From contig CAWECY010000015.1 of the NCBI GenBank assembly GCA_963807775.1, positions 1-64,000 of the forward strand: a stretch of DNA of 64,000 nucleotides, written 5' to 3'. Position 1 is the first letter of the stretch; the number at the start of each line of letters is the position of its first letter. Below, piece by piece: positions 9,384-17,012 of this stretch. Made by a program: the position numbers and the translations under genes. This DNA comes from Bog-473 sp963807775. GTDB lineage: Bacteria > Actinomycetota > Acidimicrobiia > Acidimicrobiales > RAAP-2. The notes under the pieces were generated by a model. That model was not told the origin of the DNA, did no database searches, and saw only the letters and a list, made by a program, of their open reading frames with translations.

Positions 9384-10657
9384 GCCAGCACCGCCTCTCC
9401 GTCGCCGAGGGCCACCTCGCGCAAGGCCTCGACGGCCACCTTGGCATAGATCTCGGTCGAGGCGGCCGATCGGTGGCCGATGAAGTCCCCGATGGTCTTC
9501 AAGTCGAAATCGGCATCGACGAGTCGCTGCACAGTCGTGTGCCGCAGTGTGTGCGAGCCCGGACGGGGCACGTCGATGCCTGCCTTGAGCAGATAGTGCC
9601 GGGCCCGGCCCGAGACAGCAGCGGCTCCGATGGGCCGCAGCGGGGCGAAGGCGCGAAAGAAGACGTGGCGGTCGTCAGTCTCGGGACGACCGTCCTTCAG
9701 ATAGGCGACGAGGGCCTCGCCGACCGTCGCCGTGAGGGGGAAGGCGGTCGAGTGACCGGCCTTGCGCTCGGGGATGGCCAGCCTCTCCCGCTTCCAGTCG
9801 ATGTCGTCGAGGGTCAAGGCCGCGATCTCCCGGCCTCGCAGCCCATAGACAACCAGCAAGAGCAAGATGGCGTAGTCCCTCCGACCGGCGGGCGTGCGGC
9901 GGTCGACCCCGGCCAGGACCTTGTTCACGTCCTCCCAGGAGATCGAGCGTGGCACGGTGGCCAACCGATAGACCTGGGGCCAGCCGACCGTGCCGGAGAG
10001 GTCGCGTGGGAGTAGGCCCTCGCGGTGCGCGTAGCGCAGAAAGACCCGCAGCACCCCGGCGCTGGACCGCACGGTCGAACGCGACAGGCCGGTGTTCGCC
10101 CGCTCGACCACGTAGGAAGACAGGACCGCGGGCGAAAGCTCGGCAAGCTGTCGCACCCCGATCCGGTCGAGATAGGCCTCGAAGCGGTCGAGGTGGTGGC
10201 GGTATTGCTCGATGCTGGCGGGCCGGAGGCCTCGCTCTTCCGCCAGGTGGCCGAAGAAGCCGGGGACAGCGGAGGCGAACGGGGTTGGGTGGTGACGCCG
10301 GCCCGTCGGCTGGAAGCCGGGAAGGGCGACGCCGAGCATCTGCTCGATTGGGCCTCGGAGGTCCTTGGCCAACGTCGGCCCGGTGCGTCCGTCGGCGCGC
10401 TGGCTGGCCCTTTCGGTCACCCGATGGGCGATGAAGGCTTCGATATGGACGGGCAAGTCCGCCAGACTCTTCGCACCGCGATCCCGAGCGAACTCTCCGA
10501 AGGTGACCAAGACCGGGACTCGGGAATGAACGACTCCCGCCGAGTATCCGTGCTCTGCGATCCACACGACGTATTGCTCGATGGCCGAGGCGATCCATGA
10601 CGCCTGGATGCGGTCGAGGGTGGACGGCTTGATGAAGTAACGCTCCAACATGGACAA
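9380..10657 (-). CDS. ritA: Tyrosine recombinase, first gene of RIT trio
   Basis: The largest of the three (425 residues) has a long N-terminal extension before the SAM-like domain (about residues 125-225). Catalytic motifs: Arg in VYGLRGREIAAL, HTLRHTTVQRL, His in GDFIGHRSAAST and Tyr in EIYAKVA. The Lys lies in the beta-hairpin around IPERKAGHST. The ATG at 10657 lies about 70 bases inside the right inverted repeat, which must therefore hold or adjoin the promoter of the trio. Confidence 0.92.
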   Translation of the reverse strand: MSMLERYFIKPSTLDRIQASWIASAIEQYVVWIAEHGYSAGVVHSRVPVLVTFGEFARDRGAKSLADLPVHIEAFIAHRVTERASQRADGRTGPTLAKDLRGPIEQMLGVALPGFQPTGRRHHPTPFASAVPGFFGHLAEERGLRPASIEQYRHHLDRFEAYLDRIGVRQLAELSPAVLSSYVVERANTGLSRSTVRSSAGVLRVFLRYAHREGLLPRDLSGTVGWPQVYRLATVPRSISWEDVNKVLAGVDRRTPAGRRDYAILLLLVVYGLRGREIAALTLDDIDWKRERLAIPERKAGHSTAFPLTATVGEALVAYLKDGRPETDDRHVFFRAFAPLRPIGAAAVSGRARHYLLKAGIDVPRPGSHTLRHTTVQRLVDADFDLKTIGDFIGHRSAASTEIYAKVAVEALREVALGDGEAVLA

Positions 10658-10728
10658 CTTCCTCTCTGTGAATGCATAGGAGGAAGCACCATCGCGCCGG
10701 CGGCCGCGTTATGTGACCGAAACTGCCA

Positions 10729-10806
10729 CCGACCTCCCGTTCACCGCCGCTTCCGAGATCCCGCCGTCGCTGCGGACACATAACCACGCCGGGAACAGAA
10801 TCCGGA
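10729..10806 (-). repeat. RIT right inverted repeat (78 bp)
   Basis: This is an exact inverse copy of 7328-7405. Its outer edge TCCGGA (10801-10806) is directly followed by CAATCTGAAAACCGG of the interrupted istA gene. The trio reads away from this end, so the repeat or the 70 bases inward of it should contain the promoter. Confidence 0.95.
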
Positions 10807-11639
10807 CAATCTGAAAACCGGGGTGATCAAGGCCGACCTCTATGACCCGCTCATCAACAAGTCCTTCGGTGAGTTCGCCGCCCACTACGCCACGTTGGTG
10901 GATCCCGCTCGTCTGCAAAAGCCTCGGGACAAGGCTCGGGTCGAACGCCCCGTGCCCTATTGCCGAGACTCGTTCTTCGCCGGGCGCGAGAGCGAGTTCA
11001 GCGATCTCGCGTTCATGCAGTCCGACGCGCTGCGCTGGTGCGTGCAGGTGGCCAACCAACGCCAGCACCGAGGCATCGACCGCATCGCCCCTCAGGTCCT
11101 CTTCGAGGCAGAGGAGAAGGCATTGCTCCTCCCTTTGCCGCGTTCGCCCTTCGAACTGGCGAAGTGGTCGAGCCCCAAGGTCCCGCCCGACATCCACGTC
11201 AAGGTGGGCCGGGCCCTCTACAGCGTGCCGTGGATCCACATCGGAAAGGTGGTCGAGGCTCGGGAGAGCGCACGCACCGTCGAGATCTACTTGGAAGGCA
11301 CCCTGGTCGCCACCCACGTGCGCATCGAGCGGGGCAAGCAGACCAACTACCCAAAGACCGCGGACCACTTACCCGGGCCGCAATCATGGAGGTCAACGCC
11401 CTCTATCGCCTGCGCCAGGCCCAGGGGGTGGTGGGACTGGCCGACAAGTACGACGCCGAGCGTCTCGACGCCGCTTGCCAGAAGGCCCTGGTTGCTGGGG
11501 ATCCGTCCTACAAGACGGTCAAAGGCATCCTGGCCGCCGGTGTCGAGCTCGACGAGGAACACGAGGCCCAGGCCCCACCGGCCGCGCCGGCCCACCTGCA
11601 CGGGCCCGAGCGCCTCTTCGACATCGGGGAGGCGGCCCA

Positions 11640-12395
11640 ATGAAGCCCCACCACCTGGAAGAGACGATGACCAAGCTCAAGCTCTTCGGCATGCTCGACA
11701 CGCTCGAGACCCGTCTGGCTCAGGCGACGGCCGGCGAGCTCGGCCACGTCGAGCTGCTCCAGAGCCTCTGCGAGGACGAGGCCGCCCGGCGCGACGCAGC
11801 GGGGATCGAGCGCCGGGTGAAGGCGGCACGCTTCGAGCAGACCGCGACGGTCGAGGACTACGACTTCTCGTTCAACCCGAAGATCCCCGCCACCCAGATC
11901 CGCGACCTCGCCACGTTGCGTTTCGTCGAAGCCGGGGAATCGGTCATCTTGCACGGCCCGGTCGGCGTCGGAAAGTCCATGATTGCCCAGGCGCTCGGCC
12001 ACCAGGCCTGTCGGCGCGGCTACACGGTCGTCTTCACCAAGACCTCCCGGCTGTTGGCCGATCTGGCCGGCGGCCACGCCGACCGCAGCTTCGAACAGCG
12101 CCTCCTGCGATGGAGCCGGCCGCAGATCATCGTCTTCGACGACTTCGCCATGCGCGACTTCACCCTCGCCCAGGCCGACGATCTCTATGAGTTGGTGACG
12201 GCCCGGGTGCACAAGACCTCGATCTTCACGGCCAACCGGCAGGCCTCGGACTGGTACACGTTGTTCCCGAACCCGGTGGTCGCCGAGTCGATCCTCGACC
12301 GCATCGTGAACTCGGCGCACCACGTGCACATGGACGGCAAGTCCTATCGGCCCAACAACCGCCCCGGCGCACCATCGAAAGTAGCGCCGAAGTGA
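11640..12395 (+). CDS. istB: IS21 helper ATPase IstB
   Basis: IstB is the AAA+ ATPase that loads IstA complexes on target DNA. The 251-residue protein has Walker A (LHGPVGVGKSM, about residue 100), Walker B (QIIVFDDFAMRD) and sensor region (TSIFTANRQASDW), plus the N-terminal helical IstB domain (MKPHHLEETMTKLKLFGML). The start ATG overlaps the istA stop as ATGA. The gene looks intact, although its IstA partner is broken. Confidence 0.93.
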   Translation: MKPHHLEETMTKLKLFGMLDTLETRLAQATAGELGHVELLQSLCEDEAARRDAAGIERRVKAARFEQTATVEDYDFSFNPKIPATQIRDLATLRFVEAGESVILHGPVGVGKSMIAQALGHQACRRGYTVVFTKTSRLLADLAGGHADRSFEQRLLRWSRPQIIVFDDFAMRDFTLAQADDLYELVTARVHKTSIFTANRQASDWYTLFPNPVVAESILDRIVNSAHHVHMDGKSYRPNNRPGAPSKVAPK

Positions 12396-12703
12396 GCGCG
12401 GGGATCTGCGCTCGCGAGGGCTGCGACAAGCCGGTGCCGCGTCGGCGTCCGGGTCAGGTGGGACGCCCGCCCATCTACTGCTCTCCGGGCTGTCGCCCCT
12501 CGTGGGTCCGACCGCCGGTGCTGGTGGAGGTCGACCGTTGCGAGGACAACGACGGCTTCATCACGGGCGAGTGGATAGTCCGCCTCCGGCATGGCCACCG
12601 GGTCGTGGTCGTCGGCAGTGGGTTGGGCCGCTTCAGCGCCGACATGCTCGCCAACGAGCTGCGTGCGTTCCTCGACGGCGGTTCTGTCGGAGTGGCGTCA
12701 TGA
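12392..12703 (+). CDS. Small zinc-ribbon-like protein, third IS21 ORF
   Basis: The GTG start at 12392 overlaps the istB stop (GTGA), so the 103-residue product is probably translated with istB. Cysteines in CAREGCDKPV and GRPPIYCSPGCRPS form a C-x4-C...C-x3-C pattern, and the GRPPxYCSxxCR motif is common in actinobacterial zinc-binding mini-domains. The rest (residues 45-100) is an alpha/beta-like segment rich in charged residues and valine. A function in transposition is possible but unproven. IS21 elements usually have only istA and istB. Confidence 0.6.
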   Translation: MSAGICAREGCDKPVPRRRPGQVGRPPIYCSPGCRPSWVRPPVLVEVDRCEDNDGFITGEWIVRLRHGHRVVVVGSGLGRFSADMLANELRAFLDGGSVGVAS

Positions 12704-12774
12704 CCGCAGTGTTCTCCGCCATCCGATGCCTCCGACCCTCGACCGGCGAGCGGGAAGGAGGTGCCATCGACTAG
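12700..12774 (+). CDS. Possible 24-residue ORF at the IS21 3' end
   Basis: An ATG at 12700 overlaps the stop of the preceding ORF as ATGA and the frame ends with TAG at 12774 (MTAVFSAIRCLRPSTGERE at the start). It would continue the chain of coupled genes, but it is so short that it may be chance. No motif is seen. Confidence 0.2.
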   Translation: MTAVFSAIRCLRPSTGEREGGAID

Positions 12775-13372
12775 ACACGAACTACACACGCCGGACGAGG
12801 GAATTCCGTGACGGCAGCGCCAGGGAATTCCGTGACGGTCGACACGCACCGAACTAGTGGCGGGGGCCCTCGACATGGCCGTCGCCGCTCGCGGTGGTGA
12901 CGTCACCGGCATGATCTTCCACCACGACCGCGGGACCCAGTACATGTCGAGGGACTTCCGCGAGCTCTGCGACAGGTACCAGGTGGCCCAGTCGGTCGGA
13001 CGCATCGGCTCGAGCCAGGACAACGCGGTGGCTGAATCGTTCTGGGCCAGCCTCAAACGAGAGCTCGTCAGTCGCTGTCGCTTCGCGTCGAGAGCAGAAG
13101 CTCGCCGGGCCATCATCGCCTGGATCAACCACTACAACGCGGTGCGCCTGCACTCCTCCCTTGGAAACGTCCCGCCCATCGAATGGGAACTGCGACAGCA
13201 CGCTGCCCTGCGGACCAGAACGTCAGAGGCGGCATGAAACCGTCCTCTCAGATCCCCTCAGAGGCTCTCGAATCGACCGCGTCGCACCAACCACCCGGCA
13301 GATCGCGGTCATCAACACGTACCATCAACCCAACAACCAGCTGTCCGGCTGACGGGGGGAAGGCCAATCCCT

Positions 13373-13486
13373 TACGTCGGCGAATGTGGCGTCATTCTTG
13401 ATGAAGTAGGCCAGCAAGTAATAGAGGTCCCAAAGCGTGTTATTCACGGGCGTCGCTGTCAGGAGTACTAAGTCCTTTGGCGATGA
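13373..13486 (-). pseudogene. SNF2-type helicase fragment
   Basis: Only about 37 codons remain, but they match the conserved motif III region of SNF2/DEAD-like helicases: LLTATPVNN, then LWDLYYLLAYFIKND. It is sandwiched directly between the right end of the IS3 element (13366) and a fragment of another IS3 transposase. It is a relic of a gene that was once adjacent or that was carried in. Confidence 0.75.
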
Positions 13487-13634
13487 CCCGGCATCCCTGG
13501 CATCCATCGGGGCGGCTGCACGAAGCGGGAGCTCGGCGCCGATCCCTCCGACGACCTGGTCCAGCGGGCCTTCGATGCCACCGAGCCGGACCGTCTGTGG
13601 GTTATGGACGTCACCGAGCACGGCAAGAGTTGAG
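13487..13634 (+). pseudogene. IS3-family OrfB fragment
   Basis: The frame reading TKRELGADPSDDLVQRAF and then TEPDRLWVMDVTEH is the start of the IS3 integrase core, including the first catalytic Asp in the VMDVTEH position (consensus W-x-x-DIT). It breaks off at about 13620. The fragment joins the helicase remnant on its left without a visible end repeat. From 13635 to 13813 I see nothing recognisable. Confidence 0.65.
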
Positions 13635-13813
13635 GCGTCGGACTCGCACAGCGGGTGGATCAGTTCATGGGCACCCGGTCAATCTCCATTCTTAGCTGCC
13701 ACGGTGGACTCGTCGAACGGGAACCCTCGTGGCATCGATTTCATTGGTCGGATGCACCTGAACCTGACCCCGGGTCGGCTGATACCGATCGCTGCATTAC
13801 GACCTCGACGCAA

Positions 13814-15379
13814 TTAGGGTGCACTACCCGAGCAGTTGGCAAGCTTGGGAAGGCCGAGTGCTCGGTAGTGCTTATAAGAACTCTTCTGAAACTCGCCCAG
13901 TTGACTCCTTGCTGCCAAGTTGATCTGTTGCTCCCCGACCTCCAGCGAAGGGCTTATGCCCACGAACACATAAAAATTGAGATTGCAGCTTTTCTCACGC
14001 GTCGGTACCCGATCCAAGTTGACTGCAAAGCGGGCCTGCTCAGTCAAGTACAACGCCGAATCACGGCCATTGGTGATACCGAAATCTGTCGCAGAGGGCA
14101 CCTGAACAAGCAGCAGGGCCGACAACCCCAACAATCCCAGCCAGGCCAAATAATCTCCCAAACTGGTGCCATGGGCCGGTCGATGATGCGGGATATGAGC
14201 CCAGGCATAGATGACGATCGCGGTAAGCAGAATCAAGTTGGGCAGGACGTAGCGATTCCCCATGATGGCTTCATTGAGTCCCTGCTCGCTACGGCCGATA
14301 GTGATGATGAGATCGAAAGACAGTGAAAACAGAATCAAAAGAAGCGGAAGGGGAAATCGCTCGCTGGATAACCGGTGACGCCACGATTGAACAAGAATGA
14401 ACCCGGCGGCAGCGAAAATCGCTCCCCCAAGGATTTCAAACCGGGCAAAGTGCGTGATTGGGAAGAAGTCGTTTCCCCACGAACCACCTCCAGGAATGAC
14501 GTTGCCGATCAGCGTGAAGAGGTACTTGACCGCGGAAAATGGATGCTGCAGCGCAAAGCTTGTCGAACAACTACCCGACGCACCTCCAATACAACTTGAC
14601 GTTACGTGATATCCCCAAAAGTAGACGACCACTGTCACGAGCATTGAACCGATCCACGTTATTAGCTCGTTCAGAGTTCTCCGCAACCTTGGCTGAGCCC
14701 AAACGATGCACACCGCGCCAAGCGGCCACGCAAGAAAGCCCTGTAGGAATGAGCAACTGGCCGCAACTGCCATTATCACAGCCACGGCAAACCATGCCGT
14801 TTGGTGCGTCCGGCGGCACATAAGAGCGAAGATCACTCCGAGGACAAAAAGGACGACAAGGTACCACGTCAGTTGAAACGCCCATAATGAAGCCTGCACA
14901 TCGGCCAAACTGAACCAAACGAGGCCTATGATCAGGACTGGCACTGGCGTGAGACTCCTCCCAATGTAGCGACGGAAGAGTGCTAACAAGATTGCGTAGC
15001 TTCCAATGAATACGATTGCATTGAGTATGATGACTGATCGTGTGTCGAACCGATCGACGTACCCGAACACGATGAAAATTAGATTTGGAAGTATCACGCG
15101 AGACTCCGCATGTAATTCCCACAGCTGTCTCAAAGAGGCCCCGCCGTGCATGACCTTGTTGATGATTGGCACGACCGACCAATCATCAAACTGGAGATCG
15201 TTGACTGCGAAGTGACTGACGTAAATCAGGTAGAGGACCGGCAAGACACACGCCGACGCGAGAGTGAGCACAGTCCTGTAACGCCCTAGACTTACAAGAG
15301 CGGGCCCATCTTGCTTAGGCTCTTTTGCGTTCACCTTGTTCTCACCCGCTGACGAGACCGCTTCCGCAGAGTTGCCCAT
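13814..15379 (-). CDS. Polytopic membrane protein, GT-C-like
   Basis: The 521-residue protein has about eleven hydrophobic helices (residues 35-450) and an acidic first loop, VNDLQFDDWSVVPIINKVMH, whose Asp-Asp-Trp motif matches the catalytic-loop position in GT-C glycosyltransferases. The C-terminal 70 residues are soluble. It probably takes part in building or decorating a surface glycan. Its base composition looks lower in GC than its neighbours, and it is bounded by an IS3 fragment on each side (13487-13634 and 15508-15738), so it may have arrived or been moved with them. Start ATG at 15379. Confidence 0.7.
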   Translation of the reverse strand: MGNSAEAVSSAGENKVNAKEPKQDGPALVSLGRYRTVLTLASACVLPVLYLIYVSHFAVNDLQFDDWSVVPIINKVMHGGASLRQLWELHAESRVILPNLIFIVFGYVDRFDTRSVIILNAIVFIGSYAILLALFRRYIGRSLTPVPVLIIGLVWFSLADVQASLWAFQLTWYLVVLFVLGVIFALMCRRTHQTAWFAVAVIMAVAASCSFLQGFLAWPLGAVCIVWAQPRLRRTLNELITWIGSMLVTVVVYFWGYHVTSSCIGGASGSCSTSFALQHPFSAVKYLFTLIGNVIPGGGSWGNDFFPITHFARFEILGGAIFAAAGFILVQSWRHRLSSERFPLPLLLILFSLSFDLIITIGRSEQGLNEAIMGNRYVLPNLILLTAIVIYAWAHIPHHRPAHGTSLGDYLAWLGLLGLSALLLVQVPSATDFGITNGRDSALYLTEQARFAVNLDRVPTREKSCNLNFYVFVGISPSLEVGEQQINLAARSQLGEFQKSSYKHYRALGLPKLANCSGSAP

Positions 15380-15507
15380 GGAGAACTTAGGGCTCTTAAG
15401 GCCGCCGGACGTCGCATTTATATGACGGTGCCCGAGTCACTCTGAGGTACTTTTCGCATCCCAATGAGCTTCCCCCGCTCCAGCAGACAGTTGCTGTTGG
15501 TTGTTGA

Positions 15508-15738
15508 TCATGCCGCGTAAGCGGCTTCATTGTCGACTGGACTGAGCATCTTGCAGTAACTGTGGCGCCGACGCGGGTTGTACCAGGCTTCGATCCAGTC
15601 GAAGATGGCCTGGGCCCGTTGCTGGCGGCTCGCCCAGCGGTGCTCGTCGAGCAGCTCGAGCTGGAGGGTGCCAAAGAAGCTCTCGGCGACGGAATTATCG
15701 AAGCAGTCGCCTATCGAACCCATGGAGCCGAGCAGGCC
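15508..15738 (-). pseudogene. IS3-family OrfB C-terminal fragment
   Basis: The segment GSIGDCFDNSVAESFFGTLQ and DWIEAWYNPRRRHSYCKMLS is the C-terminus of an IS3 transposase containing the catalytic Glu. The frame begins inside another gene: the first 33 codons of the open frame (15739-15837) belong to a different protein. It ends at TGA 15508. Only about a third of orfB remains. Confidence 0.8.
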
Positions 15739-16102
15739 CGCGCCGCGCAGGCCGCCTCGTTTGTATCCGTGCTCGACGGCTTCGATATTGCCCAGGTCGC
15801 GGGCGAATCGATACAGCTGGGATCGAGTCGTGCTCATGAGGACACGACTTCCTTGGTCGCCCGGTCCGCCAGGATGATCCGCTCCACAATCGCTTGAAGT
15901 TGCTCATCGTCCTCTGTCTCTTCCATGACCTGAGTTCTTCGGGGGGCACGCCAACACAACCCATGCCCCCATCCTCCTGCTCAATGCGCCATGCCATCCA
16001 GGCCTCTCTGTCGGGGTCCTGGTCATCTTCTTCAATGGCATTTATAAGAGCAACGAGTTCGATCTCACCTTCGGTGTTCACGTCGTATTCAATGAACAGC
16101 AC
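15695..16102 (-). CDS. Small hypothetical protein, 3' part doubtful
   Basis: The first 58 residues (MLFIEYDVNTEGEIELVALI, NAIEEDDQDPDREAWMAWRI) have natural acidic composition. The last 70 are Arg/Pro-rich and look like out-of-frame sequence overlapping two other ORFs. A frameshift near 15940 would join the N-terminal part to the ORF at 15834-15926. The start overlaps the end of the channel gene by 14 bases, implying a transcript shared with it. Confidence 0.4.
   Translation of the reverse strand: MLFIEYDVNTEGEIELVALINAIEEDDQDPDREAWMAWRIEQEDGGMGCVGVPPEELRSWKRQRTMSNFKRLWSGSSWRTGRPRKSCPHEHDSIPAVSIRPRPGQYRSRRARIQTRRPARRGPARLHGFDRRLLR
15739..15837 (-). pseudogene. 5' fragment of a small conserved gene, truncated by IS3 fragment
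   Basis: The N-terminus MSTTRSQLYRFARDLGNIEA resembles short actinobacterial proteins of unknown function that begin with a TRSQLYRxARxLG motif. After about 33 residues the frame passes into IS3 transposase sequence, so the 3' part is lost. The start overlaps the stop of the ORF at 15834-15926 as ATGA. Confidence 0.5.
15834..15926 (-). CDS. Possible 30-residue acidic ORF
   Basis: The ORF MEETEDDEQLQAIVERIILA is predicted helical and acidic and ends in an ATGA overlap with the start of the TRSQLYR gene fragment. The coupling suggests a real small gene. It lies in a different frame from the longer open frame 15695-16102, so at most one of the two is used here. Confidence 0.35.
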   Translation of the reverse strand: MEETEDDEQLQAIVERIILADRATKEVVSS

Positions 16103-17012
16103 CGTCGCTCCTTTCCGCTTCGTCCGCCGTTGTCGGCGCTCGCTCGATCAACTGGCTGAGGTGTGCACGCAGAGAGGTAAGTTCGGCGTACAAGCCGTCG
16201 ATGCTCGCCTTCATTGTTGCCAGATCGTGGGCCACGCTGGACGACTCGGCCTCGATTAGTTCCTCGACTTTGGGTTTCTCATCGTTGCTGGAGATGAAAT
16301 ACGTGGCGACGGCGGCGGTGAAGATCCCGACCAGTGCGACGCCGGTAATGAACATCACTGATGCGACAATCCATCCGGTTGTCGTTGTCGGGTCGCCGTT
16401 GGTGCCGACGGTAGTAATCGCTCCTACCGAAAACCACAATGCCTGAGGAAACGAGCGAAGGCTCGCGTGCGCGTGGGTGCGTTCTGAGTTGTAGATGACG
16501 GCAGCCCTCGCCAACACCGCGACGACAGCCACGACGCCTACGAACGCCATTGCGCGTCGTGCCAGATGCCGACGAGAGCGGATCACGTATTCCCCGGCTA
16601 TCCCAATCACTCGCAGCAAACGAAGCGGTCGAAGAAATGGGACGCACACCACGATGAAATCGAGGACGTGGGTTCTGACGAAACGCCCCCGAGCAGGTGC
16701 GAGGTAGGCGGAGAAGTAGTCGACAGCGAACGCGAGCCAAATCAAGATGTTGGCGACGAGGAATGCAGCCTGCTCCCGCGGTGTCAGATGGACGGCCAGC
16801 GGGATTAGAAGAACGGCAAGGAAGATCAACGCCAGCGGGACAAGGACGTAGTCGGCGCTCCGCTCCCATGCTTCGTAGCCGCCGTTGGTGCAGGGACTGG
16901 CGAAACGTCGTCTCGAGGGCGCCGAAGAGCCCCGGGGGCCACCGTCGGAGATCCCGAGTAGCGGCACACGCATAGGCCCCGCTCGTTCAGGCCGCCCAGG
17001 AAGTCGGCCCAC
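16089..17012 (-). CDS. Kv-like ion channel with atypical filter
   Basis: The 307-residue protein has the voltage-gated channel layout. S1 lies around YVLVPLALIFLAVLLIPLAV and S2 around FLVANILIWLAFAVDYFSAY. S3/S4 carry arginines (RPLRLLRVIGIAGEYVIRSR). The pore is LWFSVGAITTVGTNGDP followed by an inner helix. The C-terminus (residues 250-300) is a predicted coiled coil. The filter reads TVGTNGD where potassium channels have TVGYGD, so ion selectivity is uncertain. The first 45 residues are Arg/Pro-rich and may be untranslated; a start at the internal Met at about 16970 is possible. The two small ORFs downstream may be cotranscribed. Confidence 0.75.
   Translation of the reverse strand: MGRLPGRPERAGPMRVPLLGISDGGPRGSSAPSRRRFASPCTNGGYEAWERSADYVLVPLALIFLAVLLIPLAVHLTPREQAAFLVANILIWLAFAVDYFSAYLAPARGRFVRTHVLDFIVVCVPFLRPLRLLRVIGIAGEYVIRSRRHLARRAMAFVGVVAVVAVLARAAVIYNSERTHAHASLRSFPQALWFSVGAITTVGTNGDPTTTTGWIVASVMFITGVALVGIFTAAVATYFISSNDEKPKVEELIEAESSSVAHDLATMKASIDGLYAELTSLRAHLSQLIERAPTTADEAERSDGAVH

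Larger units (their letters stand above)
7328..10806 (-). mobile_element. RIT element (recombinase in trio)
   Basis: Three consecutive tyrosine-recombinase genes on one strand, each overlapping the next by ATGA, are flanked by perfect 78-bp inverted repeats (7328-7405 and 10729-10806). This is the layout described for recombinase-in-trio (RIT) elements. The outer bases of each repeat are TCCGGA. The target istA site contains the same hexamer (GTTCCGGACAATCTG), so TCCGGA is shared at the left (7302-7307) and right (10801-10806) borders. No passenger gene is present. An extra 26 bases lie between the left istA hexamer and the left repeat. Confidence 0.9.
6649..11643 (+). pseudogene. istA: IS21 transposase IstA, interrupted and frameshifted
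   Basis: The GTG start at 6649 follows GAGGAGG. The first part (to about 7307) encodes a helix-turn-helix (IGELSSSLGMDPKTVRKYI) and the start of the rve-type catalytic core (AQVDYGLLGRW with the first Asp, then ESHVLAFEFFGGAVQRVV). The RIT element lies between the codons for VVP and DNLKTGVIKADLYDP. Joining 7307 to 10807 keeps the frame. The remainder is recognisable to SFFAGRESEF and YSVPWIHIGK. Near 11355 a deletion, compared with the family, shifts the frame. The C-terminus (MEVNALYRLRQAQGVVGLAD) continues in another frame to the TGA at 11643, which overlaps the istB start. Confidence 0.85.
6475..12844 (+). mobile_element. IS21-family element, split by a RIT element
   Basis: The ends carry the repeated motif GTCACGGAATTCCCT: three copies at the left end (within 6480-6500, 6537-6556 and 6560-6580) and two inverted copies at the right end (12798-12840). 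Multiple terminal repeats of this kind are typical of IS21. A 5-bp target duplication CGCAC flanks it (6470-6474 and 12845-12849). It carries istA, istB and a coupled third ORF. A 3.5-kb RIT element lies inside istA. The insertion point is in orfB of an IS3 element. Confidence 0.9.
5987..13237 (+). pseudogene. IS3-family transposase OrfB, interrupted
   Basis: The gene is in two parts: 5987-6474 and 12850-13237. The first ends inside the core domain after the first catalytic Asp (CGDITYIPTQEGWLYLADVLD) at AEHMRT. The second resumes with ELVAGALDMAVAA and holds the second Asp (FHHDRGTQYMS) and the Glu (SQDNAVAESFWASLK). The 6375 bases between the two parts (6475-12849) are exactly divisible by three, so the frame is restored when the IS21 insertion and one copy of its target duplication are removed. 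The first part stays open into the IS21 end and stops at 6532, giving a truncated product with no function. Confidence 0.9.
5590..13366 (+). mobile_element. IS3-family element, split by an IS21 element
   Basis: The ends are 25-bp imperfect inverted repeats (5590-5614 and 13342-13366) that share the cores TCCCCCCGT and GCCGGACA and match at 21 of 25 positions. Inside are orfA and orfB. An IS21 element occupies 6475-12844. Deleting it with one copy of its 5-bp target duplication restores an uninterrupted orfB, so the IS3 element was here first and would be about 1.4 kb without the guest. No target duplication of the IS3 element itself is seen: the left flank ends CCGCAG and the right flank starts ATCCCT, suggesting later rearrangement of a flank. 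Confidence 0.85.

Noticed and set aside
13325..13621. Single 98-codon protein with helicase motif
   Set aside because: Only the segment with LLTATPVNN is helicase. The N-terminal part is the antisense of an IS3 transposase fragment, and the end is IS3 inverted repeat.
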